Positions 16,992-24,869 of a DNA stretch of 29,362 nt are shown in pieces. The notes below the pieces were generated by a model. That model did no database searches. It was not told the origin of the DNA and saw only the letters and a program-made list of their open reading frames with translations. Numbering within the stretch: position 1 is the stretch's first letter; each line of letters opens with the position of its first letter. Origin of the DNA: an uncultured Clostridiaceae bacterium (GTDB taxonomy: Bacteria; Bacillota; Clostridia; TANB77; CAG-508); the NCBI GenBank assembly GCA_958402495.1, contig CATXTS010000009.1, positions 1-29,362 on the forward strand. Direction: 5' to 3'. The translations under genes were made by a program, and so were the position numbers.

Positions 16992-17808
16992 TTAACCACC
17001 CACATGCTAAAAAATTTAGAATTAACACTGCGACAATTTGAATTGTGCATAGATAAAATCCAATTGGTATTTTTTTAGTTTCCTTTTTATCTATTTTTTT
17101 GTATTTTATATGAGCACTTACTATTTTTTCTATGATTTCGTCTATAGCAATAGCTAGCATAGTACCTATGGCAGTAATAATAAATGTGACTTCTGATTGG
17201 AAAGCTGCCATTAAACAAGTTAATATTAATATGTTGACAACATAGCTATTTTTTAAGTGCTTTTTAAAGTAGTAAGTATCTAATATTTGTAAAATCAGTA
17301 TAGCAAATACATATATGACATATCTATATATAGTCATGTCCTCTATTATACATAGATAAATCATATACAAGGTAATAATGATAGTTTCATATAATAATAC
17401 ACCTTTATGAATTTCTTTTCTTTCTTTGTCAATTCCTGCAATAATAATAAGTCCTGCAATATATAATAACCCAGCTATTAAGTATACCATGGTATCTACG
17501 GTTATATTCCCAATACTCATATGGATGGACATTCCAAATAAAGCAAAAACAATCCCAGACATTACTTCTAACAGTAAGTAACGTATTCTGATTTTTTCTT
17601 TGCAATATCTACATTTTCCTCCTAAGGCTATATAACTGATAATTGGTATCATGTCCCAAAAGGAAAGTTTATGATTACATTTTGGACAATAGGACCTTTC
17701 ATGTGTGATATCTTGGTGTAAGGGAAGTCTATAAACAGCTAATGTAAAAAAACTTCCAAATACGGTTCCTATACAGAATAAAACAATATATAAAATAATA
17801 GCTTCCAC
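16978..17808 (-). CDS. pilD: Prepilin peptidase PilD with altered second active-site motif
   Basis: This 276-residue polytopic aspartic protease cleaves and methylates prepilins. The N-terminal domain holds the zinc tetracysteine (CPKC at 41-44, CRYC at 66-69) and the GSFFTLAVYRLP motif. The first catalytic Asp is D127 in AGIDKERKEIH. The second normally lies in GxGD; here the aligned place reads QILD (174-177), keeping Asp177 but losing both glycines. A late KKIPIGFYLC matches the usual 'K-IPFGPFL' segment. Eight or so hydrophobic helices are visible. It follows the major pilin and its terminator. Confidence 0.88.
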   Translation of the reverse strand: MEAIILYIVLFCIGTVFGSFFTLAVYRLPLHQDITHERSYCPKCNHKLSFWDMIPIISYIALGGKCRYCKEKIRIRYLLLEVMSGIVFALFGMSIHMSIGNITVDTMVYLIAGLLYIAGLIIIAGIDKERKEIHKGVLLYETIIITLYMIYLCIIEDMTIYRYVIYVFAILILQILDTYYFKKHLKNSYVVNILILTCLMAAFQSEVTFIITAIGTMLAIAIDEIIEKIVSAHIKYKKIDKKETKKIPIGFYLCTIQIVAVLILNFLACGWLNEVY

Positions 17809-17837
17809 TTCTTTTTCCTTTTTCTTTTAAAAAATTA

Positions 17838-17877
17838 GAGGTTACCTAAATATAATGATATTTTAGTAGGTAACCTC
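17838..17877 (-). terminator. Hairpin terminator after the major pilin
   Basis: GAGGTTACCT (17838-17847) and AGGTAACCTC (17868-17877) form a 10-bp perfect stem that extends inward with a small bulge. On the minus strand TAATTTTTT follows. It lies between the major pilin and pilD, so it probably acts as a partial terminator that raises pilin mRNA over downstream genes. Confidence 0.75.
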
Positions 17878-17920
17878 ATATTTAGTTTTACTAAATGAAT
17901 TATTATGTTTTCACATACTT

Positions 17921-18136
17921 TTAGCGAATTTGCTCGTTTGTAAATTTCTCTAAGTTTGCAAGTGATTGATTCTCGTGAACTGCTGCATTTGCTTGTAAAT
18001 CTCTTGCTTCTTGTGCTCTTGTAGCAATACCATTATTTCCTATAACCATAGAAATACTAACTCCTGCTAAGATAATAAGAACGATAATAGTAACAACTAA
18101 AGCTACTAAAGTAACACCTTTTTGTCCTTTTAACAT
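17921..18136 (-). CDS. pilA: Short major pilin
   Basis: This 71-residue protein has MLKGQKG then VTLVALVVTIIVLIILAG, a prepilin signal and helix nearly identical to those of the two large plus-strand proteins. It continues as a helical, Gln/Ala/Glu-rich tail (NNGIATRAQEARDLQANAAV) ending TNEQIR. There is no globular head, so the pilus would be a bare helical filament. A strong AAGGAGGAAG ribosome site, the hairpin after the gene and its place between pilP-like and pilD all fit a highly expressed major subunit. Position +5 is Ala, not Glu. Confidence 0.85.
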   Translation of the reverse strand: MLKGQKGVTLVALVVTIIVLIILAGVSISMVIGNNGIATRAQEARDLQANAAVHENQSLANLEKFTNEQIR

Positions 18137-18194
18137 AAAAACTTCCTCCTTGTTTATTTTTTTGTATATATTTATTTGATAAATATACCCTTCC

Positions 18195-18617
18195 TTATTT
18201 TAATCCAGTATTATTAAAGTAAGTTCCATGAGAGTCTGGATTTGTATTTGTATTCACCACTGTATTTGTGTTTTCTGTTGTATTCGTATTTGGTGATGTG
18301 TTATTGTTGCTAGTATTGGTGTTTCCACTAGAAGATGAACTTGAGAATGGATCTGCTTTTCCAGCAACATATTTATTGCTTTTTTTGTATATATTTAAAT
18401 CGGAACCATCAATTGTATAAACAATGTTGGTTTTTTCTAATTCTGTAATTTCTTCTTCTACTTCTTCTTTGATGTTTTCCGGTGTTGTATACGCTATCTT
18501 ACTTGGTACTGTTTTGGTAAGTGGATTATAGTCGTAAAATAGTACGCTTAGCACTAATAAAATAGCAATACATAATAAAATTGTAATGATAATTTCTTTT
18601 ATGATTGATTTAACCAT
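18195..18617 (-). CDS. PilP-like alignment protein with Asn/Thr-rich tail
   Basis: This 140-residue protein has one membrane helix near the N-terminus (about 8-27), a Glu-rich segment (EEVEEEITELEKTNIVYTIDG), then the motif VAGKADPFSSS, which resembles the 'R-DPF' motif of PilP/GspC. After it comes a ~50-residue low-complexity tail of N, T and S repeats. Position after pilO is the usual one for pilP in the pilMNOP cluster. There is no lipobox, which would be expected for Gram-negative PilP, so this is a Gram-positive equivalent. Assignment rests mostly on context. Confidence 0.65.
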   Translation of the reverse strand: MVKSIIKEIIITILLCIAILLVLSVLFYDYNPLTKTVPSKIAYTTPENIKEEVEEEITELEKTNIVYTIDGSDLNIYKKSNKYVAGKADPFSSSSSSGNTNTSNNNTSPNTNTTENTNTVVNTNTNPDSHGTYFNNTGLK

Positions 18618-18641
18618 TTTTTACTCCTTTGCTTGTTTATT

Positions 18642-19358
18642 TTATTGTGCTACATTGTTTCCATTTTCTGTATTCGTTGTGTTAGTATTGGTTGTATTGG
18701 TATCTGTTGTCTGATTGTTCGTTTGTGTATTTTCTTCTGTATTTGTTTGAGTAGTTGTAACTGCTTGTGCTGAGTTATTTCCTTCAATACCAATGTTTTT
18801 AACTGTGAAAGTAGCTCTTAATACAGGTTGTTGATATGGTACTAGTTTAAAATTTTGTACTCTAAAGTTTAGTTTACTGTCATTTTCTATTGCTGAAATA
18901 AAGTTGATGATAGCTACATAGTTGCCATCTACTGTAAATCCTAAATTGTAAACGCCTTGTGTTCCTGTATCGTTAGATAAAATTTCAAATTTTAAGTTAA
19001 CCCCTTCTGCTGTTGCATGATTTCCTATGGTTGCCCATAAAAATTCTATAGAATAGCTTTCACTTCTTGTTGCTTTTAAAATTTGTTCATCTGTGCTAAT
19101 ATTCGTTAACTTTAAATATTCCTCTTTAGCTTGTATCATTTCACTGCTAGCTGCTTTTAAGTTACTCATCTTTTTAGGATATTCTAAATCAATTAATTGA
19201 TTAGCTTCTTCAATTTTTGTATTTAATTTTGTGTTTTCATCTGAAATTTGTGTCATACTTAAGACATGAATGTTTCCTATGGATATGCCTTTACCAATCG
19301 CAAAGTATACTCCAACAGTTAACAAAATAATGAGTATAATCAGTAATATTTTTTTCAT
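18642..19358 (-). CDS. pilO: PilO alignment protein with Asn/Thr-rich tail
   Basis: This 238-residue protein has an N-terminal membrane helix (about 2-21), a coiled coil (SDENTKLNTKIEEANQLIDL), a ferredoxin-like beta-alpha-beta domain (VYNLGFTVDGNYVAIINFIS) and a ~45-residue N/T/Q repeat tail. PilO bridges PilN and the pilus assembly platform. Its ATG overlaps the pilMN stop by 4 bases (ATGA), a classic coupling signal. The tail resembles that of the next gene. Confidence 0.8.
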   Translation of the reverse strand: MKKILLIILIILLTVGVYFAIGKGISIGNIHVLSMTQISDENTKLNTKIEEANQLIDLEYPKKMSNLKAASSEMIQAKEEYLKLTNISTDEQILKATRSESYSIEFLWATIGNHATAEGVNLKFEILSNDTGTQGVYNLGFTVDGNYVAIINFISAIENDSKLNFRVQNFKLVPYQQPVLRATFTVKNIGIEGNNSAQAVTTTQTNTEENTQTNNQTTDTNTTNTNTTNTENGNNVAQ

Positions 19359-20998
19359 GGCAAATCTCCTTCTATTACAATTTTAATCAAATTATCTTGT
19401 TTCACACCAGAAGTAGAGATTACTGTTGAAGGACTAAGAATTCCATCTGCAATGATTTTTCCTTTAAAGTATCCTAATAATTCGTATCTTTCTGCTTGTG
19501 CATTGATTACCATATGCGTTCCTGTTGTATTTTCTATAGATGTGATTGTAACACCTTCTTTTGGAATGGCACTCATTAATTCTGTTAATAATACAGGAAT
19601 TACATTTTTGGTTTTATTATTTTGTGTTAATTGATTATTAAAATCTTCTAAGTTTCTCTTCATATCTTGGTATTTGGTTGTTTTTGCATTAATCGTTGTG
19701 ATATCTTTATCTACTGCACTAATTTGCTTTTGTGTATCTTCTTTTACGGCTTCTACTTCTACATTTTTTTCGTTAATTTGCGTATCTAAAAATATGGTAA
19801 ATGCAGAATAAAGGATAAATAGAGAAAAGATTCCTATACAAGTACGTAATAACCATCTTTCCATATTGTCTAATTTTCCTTTTAAACTAAAAGAAAAATT
19901 CATTTTTGGTAATCCTTTTTTTCCACTTTTATTTTTATCATTTCCCTTTTTACCACCTACTTCTATTTTTAGAAAATCAGGTAGTTGGTCTGCTAAAGAT
20001 GGTTTTTTAAAGTTCAAATTTTTTATACCATAGCCTAGTCCCTGCATAGCAAGAGCAATAGCAGAGTTTACTTCTATATAGTCTTTCATATTAATCTTTA
20101 TCGTATCTGGTATAAAGTAAGGCTTTAAAATTTCACATTTTGCATCTTTAAAGTATTCTTGGAAATATAAGTCAACATTGTTGATAACACTTCCTGTTCC
20201 TGTTATTAGAATTCTATCTATTTTGTTTAGAGAATTATCTACATATTCTTTTACTTTTTGTACAATGGTATATAAAGTAGGCATAATATCTTCTAAATAT
20301 AAGTTTTCTTCTTCCTGAAGTTCTTTTCCTTCCATTGTATAAATAGTCGAATTTTTACAAATTTCATAAGCTTTTGAGTAGGAATTTTCCTTCATATTAA
20401 TATTATCTAATATAGGTCCCATGCCTTCTTCAATTCTAATAACATCATAAATATTTTCATTGACAATCATGGTTAATGTGGTCTTATTTTCAATATTGAC
20501 AATCAGACTTGTTTCTTTTGATTTAATGTCTGCAATGTTAGCAATTGTCATTGGCAATGGAGCCAATGTTGAAATAGAATTTCCTTCAAATTGCTGTAAT
20601 TTATTATTAATTTCAGCTTTATTGGTAGAAATATAAATTGCTTTGATTTTTTCTTTATCTTCTAAATCTGGTACTAATGCATATCTTGTCTCCAAAGCAT
20701 TTCTATTATAGCCTTTATCAAAGCAAAAAGAATCAAACTCTGTCTCTACTGCCTTTTTTAAGTCATTTTTATTTAGTAAACTAAAAAAGTAGAAGTAGTT
20801 GTAAGCTTCTTCAGACAAATTGATACTGATTGGTACTTTATAGCTAAATGTTTCTGCTATAATTTGATTAATTGCATCCCCTAGTCTATCATAAAATTTG
20901 ATACCAAAAGATTCAATTTTTAAGTTGTCTTTATCTTTTGCCACTTTTGCATATTTAATTAAGTTATCTTCTATATATAATCCTAAACAACTTGCCAT
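19355..20998 (-). CDS. pilMN: PilM-PilN fusion protein
   Basis: This 547-residue protein has residues 1-~325 as an actin-like PilM ATPase (MASCLGLYIEDNLIKYAKVA, phosphate-loop-like RILITGTGSVINN at 262-274, ending SAIALAMQGLGYG). A Lys/Gly/Ser linker (about 345-372) joins a PilN part: one membrane helix (about 382-404), a coiled coil (405-465) and a ferredoxin-like domain (VTITSIENTTGTHMVINAQAE). Normally PilM and PilN are separate proteins that bind through PilN's short N-terminal cytoplasmic segment; here the linkage is covalent. First gene of the operon. ATG has AAAGGAGAT upstream. Confidence 0.9.
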   Translation of the reverse strand: MASCLGLYIEDNLIKYAKVAKDKDNLKIESFGIKFYDRLGDAINQIIAETFSYKVPISINLSEEAYNYFYFFSLLNKNDLKKAVETEFDSFCFDKGYNRNALETRYALVPDLEDKEKIKAIYISTNKAEINNKLQQFEGNSISTLAPLPMTIANIADIKSKETSLIVNIENKTTLTMIVNENIYDVIRIEEGMGPILDNINMKENSYSKAYEICKNSTIYTMEGKELQEEENLYLEDIMPTLYTIVQKVKEYVDNSLNKIDRILITGTGSVINNVDLYFQEYFKDAKCEILKPYFIPDTIKINMKDYIEVNSAIALAMQGLGYGIKNLNFKKPSLADQLPDFLKIEVGGKKGNDKNKSGKKGLPKMNFSFSLKGKLDNMERWLLRTCIGIFSLFILYSAFTIFLDTQINEKNVEVEAVKEDTQKQISAVDKDITTINAKTTKYQDMKRNLEDFNNQLTQNNKTKNVIPVLLTELMSAIPKEGVTITSIENTTGTHMVINAQAERYELLGYFKGKIIADGILSPSTVISTSGVKQDNLIKIVIEGDLP

Positions 20999-21135
20999 TT
21001 TATCTCCTTTGTTTTACAAATTTATATCCTTAGTATTTTACAAAAAAAAACAAAACATACTTGATTTTTTTTATAATATTGTCATATTCCCACAGTATTT
21101 GTAATTATTTCCTATTTTTTTGATTTTATGAGTTT

Positions 21136-21163
21136 ATTTTATCTTTTTTTAACAAAAAGTCAA
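21136..21163 (-). promoter_or_regulatory. Likely promoter of the T4P operon
   Basis: Minus strand TTGACT (21158-21163), 16 bases, TAAAAT (21136-21141), about 140 bases before the pilMN ATG. The leader is A/T-rich without a recognised structure. No better candidate lies in the 270-base gap. Confidence 0.5.
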
Positions 21164-21234
21164 TACTTTTAATATAGTTGTAATGTAATTGTAATATACT
21201 TGTAATAAATCTTTTTTCTTCTCTTGTACAAAAA

Positions 21235-21264
21235 AGAAAATAGATTTTCTACTATCTATTTTCT
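21235..21264 (-). terminator. Terminator after the alpha/beta hydrolase
   Basis: AGAAAATAGAT (21235-21245) pairs perfectly with ATCTATTTTCT (21254-21264), followed on the minus strand by a run of six T. It lies 6 bases past the hydrolase stop and isolates the T4P operon from the genes upstream. Confidence 0.8.
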
Positions 21265-21269
21265 CTCTT

Positions 21270-21821
21270 TTAAGATATATAATGCAGAATTTCTTTAAAT
21301 TCTGTATAACCAAATTTTTCATTAAAATGACCTGCATTTTTTATTACTATTTTTTCTGCTTGTATAGAGTTTGCAAATTTTTGTGCTTCCTCATATGGTA
21401 CATAAAAATCATTGTCTGTGTAAATAGCAATTCTTTCATTTGCGTATTTTTTTATCTGGCTAATTTCTTTTTCTTCTAAATAAAACGATAAATATTTTTG
21501 CATATCGTCATCAAATTCCAAATTATTAAATCCTGCAACTGTAATGATTTTACCAACTTGTATATGATTTTCAATTAAAAATTTTACTAAAAAGATACCA
21601 CCTAAACTATGCGTAATAAAATTCGTATTTTCATCAATATAGTCAATTTCATAATATGCTTTTAATATTTTACTCCAGCTATCATAATCTTGTTTTTCTG
21701 GTGTAGGAAAGCTTGGAACTACGCAACTAATCCCTCTTTTAGCCAATTCTTTTTTTAGCCACGGGAACCAATTTTTATATGGATTTCCATAAGACCCATG
21801 TATTAGAAAATATTTGCTCAT
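21270..21821 (-). CDS. RBBP9/YdeN family alpha/beta hydrolase
   Basis: This 183-residue serine hydrolase has YFLIHGSYGNPYKNW at the N-terminus, the nucleophile elbow THSLGG, Asp in DNDFYVP and His in NAGHFNE, which form the catalytic triad of RBBP9/YdeN-like proteins. The substrate is unknown. No signal peptide, so cytoplasmic. Single gene with a terminator. Confidence 0.88.
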   Translation of the reverse strand: MSKYFLIHGSYGNPYKNWFPWLKKELAKRGISCVVPSFPTPEKQDYDSWSKILKAYYEIDYIDENTNFITHSLGGIFLVKFLIENHIQVGKIITVAGFNNLEFDDDMQKYLSFYLEEKEISQIKKYANERIAIYTDNDFYVPYEEAQKFANSIQAEKIVIKNAGHFNEKFGYTEFKEILHYIS

Positions 21822-21865
21822 TTCAATTTTCTCCTATTAAACAAAAATACTCCGTCCCCAAAAGT

Positions 21866-22669
21866 TTACTTCAAGATAATTGCTAAAATAATGATAAGGC
21901 TGGCTATGATTCTATAGATAGCAAATCCTTTGAAGCTTCCTTTTTTTAGGTATTGTAATAAAAATTTGATAACTACGATGCCTACTAGGAAACTGGCAAA
22001 TACCCCTACAAAGAATGGTATACTAAATACAAAGTCTTTGAATTTTAGCACAGTTGCTGCTAGGACAATTGGTGCGGATAACATGAAAGAATATTTGGCT
22101 GCGGATTCTCTTTCTATGCCCATGGCTCTTGCAGTGGTCATGGTGATACCTGATCTAGATACTCCTGGTATAAAGGCTAGGCATTGGGATAGTCCTATTA
22201 AGAAAGTTTGTTTGAATGTCATGTGTTCATATGTGGTTTTGTTTTTTCCTTTTTTGTCGACTATGTATAAAACAATTCCCATAACCATTAGAGCTATAGC
22301 TATGATGAGTGGTTTTTCTAGTGCATTTCCTGCAAATTTATCTAATATTAGCCCAATAATGCCTCCTGGTATAGTCGCTATGACGATGTACCAGAACATT
22401 TTTCCTTCAAAACTTTTCTTTTTCTTTACGACTTGTTCAAATCCACCTTTGATTAGTTGTATCCAATCTTTGAAGAAGAAGATGCCAATGGCAAGTAGCG
22501 TTCCAAAATGTAATGCTACGTCAAATCCTTCAAAGGCTAAGTTGAATGCATCTGATTGTGTCCATCCTAGTAGCCATGGTATGATGGCTAAGTGAGCTGA
22601 ACTAGATATTGGTAATAATTCTGTTAGTCCTTGTACTATGCCTAGTATAAGTGCTTGAATTGTATCCAT
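21866..22669 (-). CDS. uppP: Undecaprenyl-diphosphatase
   Basis: This 267-residue integral membrane phosphatase of the BacA/UppP family recycles undecaprenyl pyrophosphate for peptidoglycan and gives bacitracin tolerance. Signatures: GIVQGLTELLPISSSAHL near the N-terminus and FIPGVSRSGITMT in the middle. Seven or eight hydrophobic helices are visible. Length matches the family. Confidence 0.95.
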   Translation of the reverse strand: MDTIQALILGIVQGLTELLPISSSAHLAIIPWLLGWTQSDAFNLAFEGFDVALHFGTLLAIGIFFFKDWIQLIKGGFEQVVKKKKSFEGKMFWYIVIATIPGGIIGLILDKFAGNALEKPLIIAIALMVMGIVLYIVDKKGKNKTTYEHMTFKQTFLIGLSQCLAFIPGVSRSGITMTTARAMGIERESAAKYSFMLSAPIVLAATVLKFKDFVFSIPFFVGVFASFLVGIVVIKFLLQYLKKGSFKGFAIYRIIASLIIILAIILK

Positions 22670-22766
22670 ATTTTTCTCCTTTTCTTGAGGAATGGCTCTT
22701 TATTTTGTTTTCTTTACTTCCTCATTTGTTTTTCTTTCTTATTTTTATTTTTTCATTTTTATTCTT

Positions 22767-23642
22767 TTAGTTTTTTATTTCTTTTAAGATATTATATAAG
22801 GTATCTTTGATAAATTCTGCTGATGTTAGTGGTGCGACTTTTCCTGGAAGGGATAGTGCCCATATGGTTTTAATGCCGGCTTTTTTGCTAGCACTTCTAT
22901 CTACACCTCCTGGATTAGATGCTAAGTCGATGATTAAGCTATCTTTGTTTAATTTTTTTAATTTTTCTTCATCTAATATGATGGCTGGTATGGTATTGAT
23001 TACGATGTCAAATTTTCCCAAGGTGTTGTCTAATTCATTTAGTCTAACTGGTGTATAGCCATAGGCTCTTATCCATGCTAAGTCTACATTTTTTCTAGCT
23101 TCGCAGTAAACGTTGGCACCAATTCCTTTTAACATGTTGGCTAGTATTTTTCCAACTCTTCCATAACCTAGTACTAAAATGTTGCTTCCATGTATCGTTT
23201 TATTGGTTTCTTCCATAGCGATTTGGATAGCGCCTTCTGCTGTAGATATCGTATTTAATATGGTTAGTTCTTCTCTATCTAATAAGTCAATTAAATTTGT
23301 TTTTTCGGTATCTACAAGTTCATATAATTCTTTTATATTTCCTGCTATAAAGATTTTTCCTTCTAAATAATTAGCTAGTTCTTGCAAAGATACATTTTGC
23401 TCACTAAATGGTGTGTTCATATCTATATGGTTGCTAGATAATGGAATTGAGCCAATGATAATTTGAGTTTCTTGCATAAATTCTTCTATAGAAGTACATT
23501 TTTTGACTTCTTGTAATTTTGAAATACTTTCTGCTTTTTCTAAAGCATAGGTAATTACTTCATACCCATCTTTTGCTAACATTTCTACTAATTTTACAAT
23601 TCTTAGGTCTCCACCTATTACCCCTATTTTTTGTTTCACCAA
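22767..23642 (-). CDS. spoVFA: Dipicolinate synthase subunit A
   Basis: SpoVFA/DpaA is a Rossmann-fold protein that, with subunit B, makes dipicolinate, the spore-core chelator. The 291-residue protein has an N-terminal nucleotide-like domain (KIGVIGGDLRIVKLVEMLA) and the NAD(P) motif VLGYGRVGKILANMLKG, plus DLASNPGGVD and the ALSLPGKVAP C-terminal motif. The start is TTG at 23642 (GGGAG upstream), or GTG three bases later. Its presence says the organism forms, or descends from, spore formers. The B subunit is not adjacent. Confidence 0.92.
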   Translation of the reverse strand: MVKQKIGVIGGDLRIVKLVEMLAKDGYEVITYALEKAESISKLQEVKKCTSIEEFMQETQIIIGSIPLSSNHIDMNTPFSEQNVSLQELANYLEGKIFIAGNIKELYELVDTEKTNLIDLLDREELTILNTISTAEGAIQIAMEETNKTIHGSNILVLGYGRVGKILANMLKGIGANVYCEARKNVDLAWIRAYGYTPVRLNELDNTLGKFDIVINTIPAIILDEEKLKKLNKDSLIIDLASNPGGVDRSASKKAGIKTIWALSLPGKVAPLTSAEFIKDTLYNILKEIKN

Positions 23643-23703
23643 ACGACACTCCCTTTATTTGTTTATTTTATACTTCTATTATTGTATTGTTTTTTTGTAT
23701 AAA

Positions 23704-24846
23704 TTATTCTAAATCACGTTCTTTTTGTTCTTTATTTTTTTCTTTTAATTTTCTAATAGCTTTTACGTCATGATGATTTAGATTACCTACTAATGCATTT
23801 GTGTTTTCTAAGTGATAAAGGGTTTGTTTTTCTTTTTGGCTTAATTTTTTTTCCTTTGTTTTTTGTGTTTCTTTTTCATTAGTAGGTTTTGTGATATGTT
23901 TTAATATGTATTGAAATAGTGTTTCTTTTCTAACTTTTTCATATATAGTTGGTTCTTCTTCTATTGCTTGATTTAAATAGGTGACTGCTTTTTGCACATC
24001 TCCTTTTAACATGGCAATATAGGCTAAACTATAATAAGAGTCCGCTTCTAGTTCTTCTGCATTTAGTGCTTGCATGAAGTACTGTAATAATGAATTTAAC
24101 TTTGCTGCTTTTTCATAATATTCTTTTGCACTTTGGAAATCATTTAGCCTTGTATAAGTCATCCCTAGATTATAATATAAGTCATATTGTTCTGGATGAT
24201 ATTTCAAGGCTTCTAAGTAAATATTGATGGCTTCTTTGAAGTTTTCTTGTTCATATAAGATATCTCCTAATAATAAAGAAGCTTCTAATTGTTCTGGTTT
24301 CTTTTTTAATAAATCTGTTAGCATTTTACTAGCTTCTTGTTTTCTATTGGTTTGTCCTAATAGTTTGGCTACTTGGAAATATACTTTATCATCTTTAGGA
24401 TTAATTTCTAATGCTCGTACATATTCTTCAATGGCTGTTTCTTTTTTCTCTTCTTTTTCATATATCTGTGCCAATGTTTTATGTCCTATGTAACTATTTG
24501 GCATTTTGTCTATCAATTTTAATAGAATCTTTTTGGCTTCTTCTGGTTTTCCTGTTCCCATATAGAATTGTGCCACACTTTTGTAGAAAAATTCTGAAAA
24601 TAATATGCCTTTTCTTTCCATCACTATGATAATTAGTGGTATGAGTATGGATAATATGTAAGTGATGATGATAATGGTAATGGGTAATGCAAAACTACCG
24701 ATTAGTCCTATAAATCCTATAAACATGCCTAATGCTTCTATTGCTAATATGTATATGTAATTGGTGTCATTTCTTTGTATCATCTTCATAAAAATAATTG
24801 TAAATAAAGCAAAAGCCAGTACATTAAAAATGATTCTTTCTACCAT
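23704..24846 (-). CDS. Membrane-anchored TPR-repeat protein
   Basis: This 380-residue protein has three hydrophobic segments in the first ~75 residues, then about six or seven tetratricopeptide repeats (AQFYMGTGKPEEAKKIL, AQIYEKEEKKETAIEEYV, LGDILYEQENFKEAINIY, YYNLGMTYTRLNDFQSAKEYY). The last ~70 residues are a charged, Lys-rich tail. TPR arrays mediate protein binding; partner unknown. The layout is similar to YciM/LapB but with a different membrane part, so I do not assign it. It precedes spoVFA on the same strand. Confidence 0.8.
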   Translation of the reverse strand: MVERIIFNVLAFALFTIIFMKMIQRNDTNYIYILAIEALGMFIGFIGLIGSFALPITIIIITYILSILIPLIIIVMERKGILFSEFFYKSVAQFYMGTGKPEEAKKILLKLIDKMPNSYIGHKTLAQIYEKEEKKETAIEEYVRALEINPKDDKVYFQVAKLLGQTNRKQEASKMLTDLLKKKPEQLEASLLLGDILYEQENFKEAINIYLEALKYHPEQYDLYYNLGMTYTRLNDFQSAKEYYEKAAKLNSLLQYFMQALNAEELEADSYYSLAYIAMLKGDVQKAVTYLNQAIEEEPTIYEKVRKETLFQYILKHITKPTNEKETQKTKEKKLSQKEKQTLYHLENTNALVGNLNHHDVKAIRKLKEKNKEQKERDLE

Positions 24847-24869
24847 TTTCTTTCTTCCTTTTCTTTATT

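Noticed and set aside
21930..22595. A 221-residue plus-strand frame inside uppP
   Set aside because: It is fully antisense to a clear uppP; its sequence matches nothing and it has no ribosome site.
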